Source: CARZYU01 sp964370085 (GTDB taxonomy: Bacteria > Bacillota_I > Bacilli_A > RF39 > UBA660). From it: a DNA stretch of 17,494 bases. Shown piece by piece: positions 6,949 through 13,596 of the stretch (positions are counted from its first letter, which is position 1; every line of letters begins with the position of its first letter). Where the stretch lies: NCBI GenBank assembly GCA_964370085.1, contig CAYJHI010000025.1, positions 1 to 17,494 on the forward strand, given 5' to 3'. Below the pieces are notes generated by a model. The model was not told the DNA's origin, did no database searches, and saw only the letters and a program-made list of their open reading frames with translations. Position numbers and translations under genes: made by a program.

Positions 6949-8742
6949 CTAATTAATTAAAGTGATACGAAATGTATAATAACTATAATCAGTAGCACCA
7001 AAACCTAGACTAGCTTCAAAATTAAAAATCCCAATTATAGAATTCAAATAAGAACTCCCACCTCTCTGAAGCCAAACAGTCCCCGAATTATCCTTCATAT
7101 AATTTGCACTATCACCATAAAATTTAGCAGTTTCTTTTATTCCGTCTCCTAACATTGAATTTGTATAATCATTTTCATAGTTATAACTGTTATAATATTT
7201 AGCTTCAGGAACACTACTAAAAGATGCCCCTTGCGAATTGAAATTTCCGCTACTATCTACCATATTAGCCATTACTTCTTCTGGAGAGCCACCGGACATA
7301 TCATATATTCCATATATATTACCTGTAGTAGAAGCTGCTTGACCATTTGGTGTTTCATATGTGTTTGTCACACTATCTGTACCACTACCCATTCCAGTCA
7401 TCAAATTACTAGCATTAATTGCTATTTCTTTATTAACGCCACTATAATCAAGATTACCATATTTCCCATACTTAGATTGTGATAGATAAGCCACTGCACC
7501 CCATTCTGTATTTTTCATCATATGTGTATCGTAAGTTGTTCCGTTTAATCCAAATATTGTTTCCCCGTTACTACCATTCATATATATTTGAACGCTTTCA
7601 AACATAACAGAAACATTAATATGCGTCCAATTCATAACACTAGGTTTTACTATTGGTTGCAATATTTTATTACAATCAGGTGAAGGATAAGTAGTACATA
7701 TTTCATCAGTTGTGCTACTTTCAAACTTCGCTACCCATATTCCTGATAATTCTCTATTTTAGGAATTCGATCTAGTTGTTGGATCATCACATGAATCACC
7801 CCAACAAAAAGCTGGATTGGTATACCAATTACTTGCTTCATCTCCTATATATGCTGCTGTTCCTGTGTCTGTTACATTACTCTTAACCCATTTAATATCA
7901 AATGCTCCTGGTGTATTTATACTAGGCGTATCTCCTCCATACCCTTGGTATCCATAAGTATTACCAATTGTATAAGAATATCTTGGTATCCATACAAACA
8001 TTGCATTTATATCATCCATTGGTATTACTGTTCCTACAGCAGAACTAACTAACGTTGCTCTATTAGTTTCCGTTACTGTTACAGCATTTGCCCATTCCTG
8101 ATTATCATAATTATACCATTCTGTTGATGTATCTGCTTTTACCCAGTTAGTTCCATCATACACTACTGGTATCATATCCCCCACTAATTCAGGTGCATTT
8201 GGTTGTGGAATATTAAGTATTTGACTTGCTTCTATCCTTAACTTACTAGTATGTACTGTATTAGGTTGTATACTAGTAACATCATAATCTACCCATATTC
8301 TAAGTTCAAAATTAACTACTACCCCCGGCGCTATATTACTTACATATAACTCAGTTGAATCATTTGATAAATTAGCTATTGTATCTTGTGACCCATCTAC
8401 TCTTAATTCATATCTAATATTAGAACTAGCTATTCTATTCTCTCCTACCTCTATTACATCATCATCTAAATATATCTTATAACCAGATTCTATTGTCCCA
8501 TCATTTTCTACACTAAAAGAATAAGCATCACTTAATAATCCTTCTTCATCACTTATAGGTAAAGCATTACTTAAAGTTATAACATTACTCTCATCTAACA
8601 CTAATGATAAGTTACCTAACCTTAATACATTATCTACAGTACCTTCTAATATTAAACTTAATACTGCATAACTAGTACCACTTACTACTAATATTAATCC
8701 TAATATCGCTAACATACTATATATTCTCATCTTCTTTTTCAT
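6949..8742 (-). pseudogene. FGE/C-type-lectin-like surface protein, interrupted by one TAA
   Basis: One frame of 597 codons plus stop, interrupted only by TAA at 7759-7761 (codon 328). The frame is the same on both sides and the sequence after the stop still matches the intact paralogue (for example NRELSGIWVAKFE against NREVSGIWVGKFE). It starts with a basic N-terminus and membrane or signal helix (about 5-33). A beta-rich domain of about 150 residues, resembling TasA/CalY-type secreted proteins, follows (40-185) and is absent from the paralogue. Next come the linker-like 'DGTNWVKAD...WYNYDNQEW' module, 'VWIPRYSY', and after the stop the FGE-sulfatase-like C-terminus ('GIYDMSGGS', 'RGGS', 'FRITL'). 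If translated as read, a 327-aa truncated protein results. Simple nonsense mutation is most likely; readthrough is possible because the rest of the frame is undamaged. The start is supported by AAGGTAGGTGG upstream, shared exactly with the paralogue. Confidence 0.8.
7872..8118. repeat. 247-bp exact direct repeat, copy in the broken surface gene
   Basis: Identical by eye to 9959-10205 (offset 2087). It covers the 'WYNYDNQEW...VWIPRYSY...IKWVKSNV' part of both surface proteins. The flanks differ at many synonymous and non-synonymous sites, with boundary mismatches at 7871 and 8119. Confidence 0.85.
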
Positions 8743-8779
8743 AAGCCACCTACCTTATATTTATAATAACATTTATAAA

Positions 8780-8816
8780 TATAAAAAGGAAGAACTAACT
8801 ATTTATTTCTTCCTTT
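8780..8816 (-). terminator. Duplicated intrinsic terminator
   Basis: AAAGGAAGAA / TTCTTCCTTT, a perfect 10-bp stem with a 12-nt loop and a T run. It is the exact copy of the terminator at 10463-10501 and may now end transcription from the upstream surface gene. Confidence 0.8.
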
Positions 8817-8846
8817 AACTTTAATAAATTCTCTAACTTTATCATA
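8799..8846 (-). pseudogene. 3' remnant of the 198-aa gene
   Basis: 48 nt identical to the last codons (DKVREFIKVKGRNK and stop) of the gene at 10484-11080, with no start or upstream part. It was carried along when the surface gene and its upstream flank were duplicated, and so marks one edge of the duplication. Confidence 0.8.
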
Positions 8847-9032
8847 TATAGCTATTACTACAATATACTACTCACTATAAAAGTCTAAGTCTCATAAAAA
8901 GACTCATCACTTATTTCGTTTATTCATTTCTAAAACTCAAAATCGAAGAAAATTTAATAGTTTATTTTTCCGACGGTCTATTGTATCCAATTCAAATTAA
9001 AAAATATGTTATCTTTTTCGAGCATTACGCCC
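8847..9032. other. Intergenic segment after the intact surface gene
   Basis: 186 bp without a supported gene. Just after the stop of the surface gene it contains two somewhat GC-richer patches (around 9023-9040 and 8971-8980), with a CCTTAAGG palindrome at 9032-9039 across the stop codon. A weak AGTCT/AGACT hairpin lies near 8888-8906. I found no convincing terminator, no AAC-rich template repeat and no reverse transcriptase. It has no equivalent after the second surface gene. Confidence 0.5.
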
Positions 9033-10427
9033 TTAAGGAGTTAAATTGACACGAAAACCACTATGACCATAGGAAATACCGCTTCCACTACTAAAGGTAA
9101 AAACACCAACACTGGTATTATTGTAGATACTACCTCCGCGAGTAAACCATGGCCTTTCTTCTCTAACAAAGCCATTATAGTCTTTATAAAATCCCACGGT
9201 CTCTTTAGTTCCATCTCCTAGCATCCCTCTTGCAAAATCATTATAATCAGACCCATTCGCATAACTATTATAATATCTTGCTTTTGGCTCGTTATTCCAA
9301 AATCCTACTACACCCGCATAAAAATCACCAACAATATCTTCCATATTTCCCATTACATATTCAATAGATCCTCCAGACATATCATATACACCATAGATAT
9401 TACCCGTAGTAGAAGCTGTTTGTCCTTTTGAAGTCTCATAAGTATTTGTTATGCATGAATCATCACTTGAAGATGCACTTACTGAATCTGCACCTATTCC
9501 TGTTATATAACTAGAACAGTTATTAATTGCGATTTCTTTATTCGCTCCTGTATATGTTGTATTTCCATATTTCCCATACTTTGATTGTGATAAATAAGCA
9601 ACTGCGCCCCACTCTGTATTCTTCATCATATGTGTATCATATGTTAAACCGTTCAATCCAAAGATACTACTTCCATTATCACTATTCATATATGTCTTCA
9701 CACTATTAAATATATCTGATATATTTACATCTCTCCAACTTGTTACACTTGGCTTTATGATCGGTTGTTGAACAGAGTTTGTTTCTACTCCTCCAGTTGT
9801 ACTCGTCTCAAATTTACCTACCCATATTCCTGATACCTCTCTATTCCCTACACTTGCTCTTGTACTTGGATCATCACATGTATCTCCCCAACAGAATGCT
9901 GGATTAGTATACCACTCACTCGCTGTATCGCCTGTATAAGCAGCTGTTCCTGTGTCTATTACATTACTCTTAACCCATTTAATATCAAATGCTCCTGGTG
10001 TATTTATACTAGGCGTATCTCCTCCATACCCTTGGTATCCATAAGTATTACCAATTGTATAAGAATATCTTGGTATCCATACAAACATTGCATTTATATC
10101 ATCCATTGGTATTACTGTTCCTACAGCAGAACTAACTAACGTTGCTCTATTAGTTTCCGTTACTGTTACAGCATTTGCCCATTCCTGATTATCATAATTA
10201 TACCACTCTGTTGATGTATCTGCTTTTACCCAGTTAGTTCCATCATATACTACCGGTATCATATCTCCGACTAATTCTGGTGCGTTTGGAGAAACAGAAT
10301 CACCCATTTGATTTTTCTCTAACTTTATCATACTTCCACAAAAAACTAACAATCCATAACTAGCAACACTTACTACTACAACACCTAAAATTATTAATAC
10401 TATATATAATCTCATTTTCTTTTTCAT
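9033..10427 (-). CDS. FGE-sulfatase/C-type-lectin-like surface protein
   Basis: 464 aa. A basic N-terminus and hydrophobic helix (about 7-29) anchor or export it; the cysteine at 30 follows Phe and is not a proper lipobox. The exposed part starts with 'PNAPELVGDMIPVVYDG' (47-63), then the 'WVKAD...WYNYDNQEWANAV' module and 'VWIPRYSY' (116-123). The C-terminal domain carries 'HMMKNTEWGAVAYLSQSKYG' (266-285), 'GVYDMSGGS' (346-354), 'RGGS' (430-433) and 'GFRV' (457-460), the pattern of the FGE-sulfatase/C-type-lectin fold. Many uncultured gut Bacillota carry such proteins. The residues known to be catalytic in formylglycine-generating enzyme were not identified, so a binding or adhesion role is more likely than catalysis. 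Its paralogue lies directly downstream. Codons 430-461 nearly all end in T or C, which suggests a variable region. Confidence 0.85.
   Translation of the reverse strand: MKKKMRLYIVLIILGVVVVSVASYGLLVFCGSMIKLEKNQMGDSVSPNAPELVGDMIPVVYDGTNWVKADTSTEWYNYDNQEWANAVTVTETNRATLVSSAVGTVIPMDDINAMFVWIPRYSYTIGNTYGYQGYGGDTPSINTPGAFDIKWVKSNVIDTGTAAYTGDTASEWYTNPAFCWGDTCDDPSTRASVGNREVSGIWVGKFETSTTGGVETNSVQQPIIKPSVTSWRDVNISDIFNSVKTYMNSDNGSSIFGLNGLTYDTHMMKNTEWGAVAYLSQSKYGKYGNTTYTGANKEIAINNCSSYITGIGADSVSASSSDDSCITNTYETSKGQTASTTGNIYGVYDMSGGSIEYVMGNMEDIVGDFYAGVVGFWNNEPKARYYNSYANGSDYNDFARGMLGDGTKETVGFYKDYNGFVREERPWFTRGGSIYNNTSVGVFTFSSGSGISYGHSGFRVNLTP
9045..9140 (-). other. Candidate hypervariable C-terminal region
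   Basis: Codons for residues 430-461 (from RGGS to just after GFRV). Thirty of 32 codons end in T or C, and the residues between the fixed RGGS, GVF and GFR are Ser, Tyr, Asn, Thr, Val, Ile and His. This is what targeted mutation of AAY codons by a diversity-generating retroelement would give. The template and reverse transcriptase are not in the window. Confidence 0.4.
9959..10205. repeat. 247-bp exact direct repeat, copy in the intact surface gene
   Basis: Partner of 7872-8118. Its abrupt edges, with scattered differences on both sides, suggest gene conversion between the paralogues rather than selection on the protein alone. Confidence 0.85.
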
Positions 10428-10531
10428 AAGCCACCTACCTTATATTTATAATAACATTTATAAATATAAAAAGGAAGAACTAACTATTTATTTCTTCCTT
10501 TAACTTTAATAAATTCTCTAACTTTATCATA
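10417..10531. repeat. 115-bp exact direct repeat, upstream copy
   Basis: Partner of 8732-8846. Here it joins the end of the intact 198-aa gene to the start of the intact surface gene, so this copy is likely the original arrangement. Confidence 0.9.
10463..10501 (-). terminator. Intrinsic terminator of the two-gene unit
   Basis: AAAGGAAGAA (10492-10501) / TTCTTCCTTT (10470-10479), a perfect 10-bp stem with the TAG stop codon of the 198-aa gene in the loop, followed by T-rich sequence. An exact second copy lies at 8780-8816. Confidence 0.85.
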
Positions 10532-11080
10532 ATCAACATCATTAAATATATTCATATTAACTCTTAAATTACTAAAGTTCATTTTATCTCTCTTAGTATC
10601 TCTAATACGACTAACTCTATCATATTCCATTAATGCCAATACTTGTAACTCATTAAGATTAAGTTCATCCAAAGACTTATCTTTATTAATAATTGCCTTT
10701 CTAATAACTCTAACTCTAATATCTTCTAAAATACTCATAATTTGTGAATTTCTCAAAGTTTCTTCATAATTATCTTTAAAAGCATTATAAACCAAAGTAA
10801 CATTTCTAACAAAAACACTATCTTTAACGAATATACCTGTATTTTCCATTAAATATTTAGCATCTAAATTCCCATTCTTAGCTGCTATCTCTATTTTACT
10901 TTTATTTTGTTGAACATATATATATTCCTTAGAATTTTTTCCTTCACTATTATAATATTCCAACTTACCTACTAGCTTCATTCTATTAACAATCTTATTT
11001 ATTCTCTCTAAATCAAGTTTAATTACTCTTGTATTATAAGGTTTTTTCTTTTGAGAAATTACTTCTATTATACTATCCAT
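10484..11080 (-). CDS. Hypothetical basic protein, paralogue of its operon partner
   Basis: 198 aa, not recognised. Lysine- and arginine-rich, no membrane segment or signal peptide, likely cytoplasmic and possibly nucleic-acid binding by charge alone. The ATG directly follows the TAA of the preceding gene, so translation is probably coupled; an AAGGATG-type ribosome binding site lies inside the end of that gene. It aligns with the partner product: 'NGNLDAKYLMENTGIFVKDSVFVRN' corresponds to 'SGDVDANYITSNCDLFVKESLFVRN', 'LNELQVLALMEYDRVSRI' to 'LFELKVISLMQHERISKI', and both end in a 'DYDKV' segment. Its last codons have been duplicated at 8799-8846. Its place between surface-protein genes suggests a role linked to them, but nothing proves it. 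Confidence 0.83.
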   Translation of the reverse strand: MDSIIEVISQKKKPYNTRVIKLDLERINKIVNRMKLVGKLEYYNSEGKNSKEYIYVQQNKSKIEIAAKNGNLDAKYLMENTGIFVKDSVFVRNVTLVYNAFKDNYEETLRNSQIMSILEDIRVRVIRKAIINKDKSLDELNLNELQVLALMEYDRVSRIRDTKRDKMNFSNLRVNMNIFNDVDYDKVREFIKVKGRNK

Positions 11081-11638
11081 TTATTTGCTCATCCTTTTAA
11101 TACGCTGTTCTACTTTATCATAATCTATATTTTGATATACTTGATTATTTTTAAATCTAGAAAAATTAAGAGCATCAGCACCAGACTTATTAATCTTGCT
11201 TATTCTTTCATGTTGCATTAAAGAAATAACTTTTAATTCAAACAAACTCATTTCTTCTATAGGTTTACTCTTAATACTATCTGCTTTTCTATTAATTCTA
11301 ACTTTAATTCTATTAATTAAATGATTAGCATCAGAATCAAATTCCTCTTCATCAGTAGTACTAAAAAGACTATAAAGGAAATTAATATTTCGAACAAAAA
11401 GACTCTCTTTAACAAAAAGATCACAGTTACTAGTAATATAATTAGCATCAACATCTCCACTATTTGCAATTGCTCTTACATCTTTTTGATGTGCATATAA
11501 ATATTTATAAGATTCTGTTCTATGTCCATCATCTCTATACTTTACCAAATTACCCTCATTTAATCTCATACTATCTGCAATACTTTTAATTAAATATTTT
11601 TTTATATCTAAATTTACAATTTTACCTGTTCTAGCCAT
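11081..11638 (-). CDS. Hypothetical basic protein, first gene of a paralogous pair
   Basis: 185 aa, not recognised. No secretion signal or membrane helix; mixed charge with many Lys, Arg, Asp and Asn. The start is well supported by AAGGGGG 5 nt upstream of the ATG. It is a paralogue of the following 198-aa product and shares a central 'D-A-N/K-Y ... F-V-K-(E/D)-S-(L/V)-F-V-R-N' motif (about residues 65-85 here). The pair forms one transcription unit that begins after the terminator of the lectin-like surface gene and ends at the terminator at 10463-10501. The order of the shared segments is the same in both proteins, so tandem duplication followed by long divergence is the likely origin. Confidence 0.85.
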   Translation of the reverse strand: MARTGKIVNLDIKKYLIKSIADSMRLNEGNLVKYRDDGHRTESYKYLYAHQKDVRAIANSGDVDANYITSNCDLFVKESLFVRNINFLYSLFSTTDEEEFDSDANHLINRIKVRINRKADSIKSKPIEEMSLFELKVISLMQHERISKINKSGADALNFSRFKNNQVYQNIDYDKVEQRIKRMSK

Positions 11639-11659
11639 AAATCCCCCTTCGGTCTACAT

Positions 11660-11665
11660 ATTATA
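11660..11665 (-). promoter_or_regulatory. -10 box of the two-gene unit
   Basis: Perfect TATAAT upstream of the AAGGGGG ribosome binding site. The -35 position falls in the preceding terminator (TTCATC at 11683-11688, 17-bp spacing) and is weak. Confidence 0.5.
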
Positions 11666-11675
11666 TCATAAAACT

Positions 11676-11700
11676 AAAAAAAGATGAAATAAATCATCTT
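11676..11700 (-). terminator. Intrinsic terminator of the lectin-like surface gene
   Basis: AAGATGA-TTTATT-TCATCTT hairpin followed by T run on the minus strand. The 5' arm overlaps the gene's stop codon (11699-11701). Confidence 0.88.
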
Positions 11701-13516
11701 AATGATAAACAGGAGTTAAAGTTCCTACATTAGTTAATGGTGTATTAGTAACATTATTCCAATAAACAGTTTCTCCACTATCAAGTACTACTGGAATAGC
11801 TTCCAACACTAAAACTCCATTTTCATATATATCTACACTATGTATTACTGCAGTACCATTAGTATGTCCTCTAACTGTTCTAGCTTCATTATTAGCAAAC
11901 ATATATAATTCAAAAATACTTTCCCATACTGTATCAGAAGGATTTGAATATAATTGTCCATTTAATAGTAAACCATCTTTACTAATATCTGCCGTATACT
12001 TAACATCCACTAAATAACCAGTAGCCCCTAAATTGTAACTAACATCATTAAACTGAAGTAAACTCTCCGGTGCATTCCATGCAATACCAAACATTTGATT
12101 TTTATACGCTCTTCTTGAACTAAACAACCACATCGAAGTACTTTTCGGTTCAACAAGAGTAAATTCTACAACTGCTCTTGTATCACTACTAGGAAAAAAT
12201 CCAGTTTTAACATAAGATCCAGTAGTTGATTTAGCACCCACTAAAACTTTATCTACTACAGGTATTTCATCTGGCGATTTATAAAGAAAAGTAACATCCA
12301 ATGTACCACTTCTATTAGTATATAAACTACTGACAGTCATTGTAAATGTAACTTCACTTTTCGCACTAATAGTAGTACCATAAGTAAAATCATTAAATCT
12401 AAAAGATAAACTAGTATTACTAACAGATTCTATAACATCATGCATTATATAATCATACGGTGAATCATTCTTAATAGTTATTTCATAAATAAGTGTAGCA
12501 TTAGTAGAAGCTAAAAATCCTTCTATACTAATTTTATCATTAGTAAACGTAGGAGAACTAATCTCATAACTATTATATTGACTTAATAAACTAATATTTG
12601 TAACTTTTGGAAACACATCATCCAAATCAACTATCGTAAAATCACTCTCATCTATAACAATACTATCACTAGTTTTATAAAAATAGAAAACTTTTTCTGT
12701 ATTAGGCTCTATATGAAATTGAACATCATTAACATATCCATTAGCATCTACTAATTTTCTATCAGCTTCCACTTCTCCTACTCTAATATCATCTGCATTA
12801 AATCTAAGAGCCAAATTTTTAGTAATTGATGATAAATTTGTAATAACTACCTTCTCGTATTCAACCTCAGAAAAATGTTGAATAATCAAATCTTCATAAG
12901 CAGTATCATCACTATATAATTTAAATACAGAACTCATAGTTTTCGCATAAGGAACACTTGATGTAACTACAACTTCAACATCAATATCGTATATATCAAC
13001 AGAACTAGGAAGTCCTAATACTTGAAAAAACAAATTTTCTGTATTTTCTGCATATCCCCAAGTATAACCACCATCTTCACAATCAGTTTGATCAAATAAA
13101 TCTGTATCTACTCCATTACCAGTTTCATTAATACAAATATTACGCGATATTAATTCTCCACTATAACTAGAATTACTATTTCCATTCATAGAACAAGATA
13201 AACCACTTACATTAGAAGAAACAATATTACAAGTAGCAGTATACTCAATATCATTTTCTGTTACTTCTTCTCCTAAAAAGTTATTAAGATCAAAATAAAC
13301 TCTATCCTTATTCCAACTATTATCTTCATTATTACTTATACTAAGTTGATCACTATTAAAATAGAATCCATTACTTTCAATATAATAATTCCAAATATTA
13401 TTACCTACATAACTAGCAAAAGACCAACCAACAGTCATCGTTAAACCTATTCCTATTAATAACAATAAAATTTTATTAGTTTTTTTACTTATAAAAACAT
13501 CCCATTTATTCTTCAT
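11699..13516 (-). CDS. Large membrane-anchored surface protein with lectin-like C-terminus
   Basis: 605 aa. A basic start and one hydrophobic helix (about 15-36) anchor or export it; the rest is beta-rich, Ser/Thr/Asn/Val-rich and extracellular. The middle (about 170-420) looks like repeated Ig-like or DUF11-like beta domains ('ITNLSSITKNLALRF', 'ITIKNDSPYDYIMHDV'). The C-terminal part (about 428-605) resembles a concanavalin A-like lectin/glucanase module common in surface proteins of gut Bacillota. It begins near 'TGSYVKTGFFPSSDTRAVVEF', has 'FGIAWN' and a 'LYMFANNE' strand, and ends 'VDIYENGVLVLEAIPVVLDSG'. No LPXTG sorting signal is seen. Six cysteines occur, including several near residues 95-145. 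The start is supported by AGGTGA. The gene stands alone, with its own promoter just after queA and its own terminator. Assignment of the C-terminal fold is from sequence pattern only. Confidence 0.82.
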   Translation of the reverse strand: MKNKWDVFISKKTNKILLLLIGIGLTMTVGWSFASYVGNNIWNYYIESNGFYFNSDQLSISNNEDNSWNKDRVYFDLNNFLGEEVTENDIEYTATCNIVSSNVSGLSCSMNGNSNSSYSGELISRNICINETGNGVDTDLFDQTDCEDGGYTWGYAENTENLFFQVLGLPSSVDIYDIDVEVVVTSSVPYAKTMSSVFKLYSDDTAYEDLIIQHFSEVEYEKVVITNLSSITKNLALRFNADDIRVGEVEADRKLVDANGYVNDVQFHIEPNTEKVFYFYKTSDSIVIDESDFTIVDLDDVFPKVTNISLLSQYNSYEISSPTFTNDKISIEGFLASTNATLIYEITIKNDSPYDYIMHDVIESVSNTSLSFRFNDFTYGTTISAKSEVTFTMTVSSLYTNRSGTLDVTFLYKSPDEIPVVDKVLVGAKSTTGSYVKTGFFPSSDTRAVVEFTLVEPKSTSMWLFSSRRAYKNQMFGIAWNAPESLLQFNDVSYNLGATGYLVDVKYTADISKDGLLLNGQLYSNPSDTVWESIFELYMFANNEARTVRGHTNGTAVIHSVDIYENGVLVLEAIPVVLDSGETVYWNNVTNTPLTNVGTLTPVYH

Positions 13517-13532
13517 AATTCACCTACTATAC

Positions 13533-13549
13533 ACTAATTATAACATAAA
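13533..13549. repeat. 17-bp direct repeat, queA-side copy
   Basis: Exact partner of 6886-6902, here containing the -10 box of the lectin-like surface gene. Together the copies bracket the accessory block. Confidence 0.6.
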
Positions 13550-13566
13550 TTGCTAAATTACTACAA
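13537..13566 (-). promoter_or_regulatory. Sigma-A promoter of the lectin-like surface gene
   Basis: TTGTAG (13561-13566), 18-bp spacer, TATAAT (13537-13542) with a TGn extension. The -35 lies at the end of the queA terminator T-tract. Confidence 0.7.
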
Positions 13567-13596
13567 AAAAAATAAAACTATTATAAGTTCTATTTT
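13565..13596 (-). terminator. Intrinsic terminator of the ruvA-ruvB-queA operon
   Basis: An 11-bp A/T-rich stem (13586-13596 with 13569-13579, one G-U pair) with loop TATAAT, followed by T run. It contains the queA stop codon (13590-13592). It shows that queA is now the last gene of its operon. Confidence 0.75.

Larger units (their letters stand above)
8732..8846. repeat. 115-bp exact direct repeat, downstream copy
   Basis: Identical to 10417-10531 (offset 1685). It holds the first codons of the surface gene, its leader and ribosome binding site, a terminator hairpin and the last codons of the small gene that precedes the other copy. Confidence 0.9.

Noticed and set aside
7231..7482. Plus-strand open frame of 83 codons inside the broken surface gene
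   Set aside because: It is antisense to a region that matches the intact paralogue; the product is rich in Ile, Cys and His with no known features.
6949..7662. Independent gene starting at 7662 for the C-terminal part of the broken surface protein
   Set aside because: There is no ribosome binding site before that ATG, and the frame continues upstream to the TAA with homology to the paralogue, so it is the 3' part of one gene.
7759..7761. Recoding of TAA as an amino acid
   Set aside because: TAA is the normal stop of many genes in this window, so reassignment is excluded. Occasional readthrough cannot be excluded but has no positive evidence.
8847..9032. DGR template repeat or guide RNA in the gap after the intact surface gene
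   Set aside because: I looked for AAC-rich sequence resembling 9045-9140 on both strands and saw none.
9527..9709. Plus-strand open frame of 60 codons inside the intact surface gene
   Set aside because: Antisense shadow of conserved coding sequence; the product is Tyr/Ser/His-rich and low in complexity.
6949..13562. Prophage, integrative element or insertion sequence
   Set aside because: No integrase, transposase, phage structural gene or terminal inverted repeat was found; only duplication within the block is supported.
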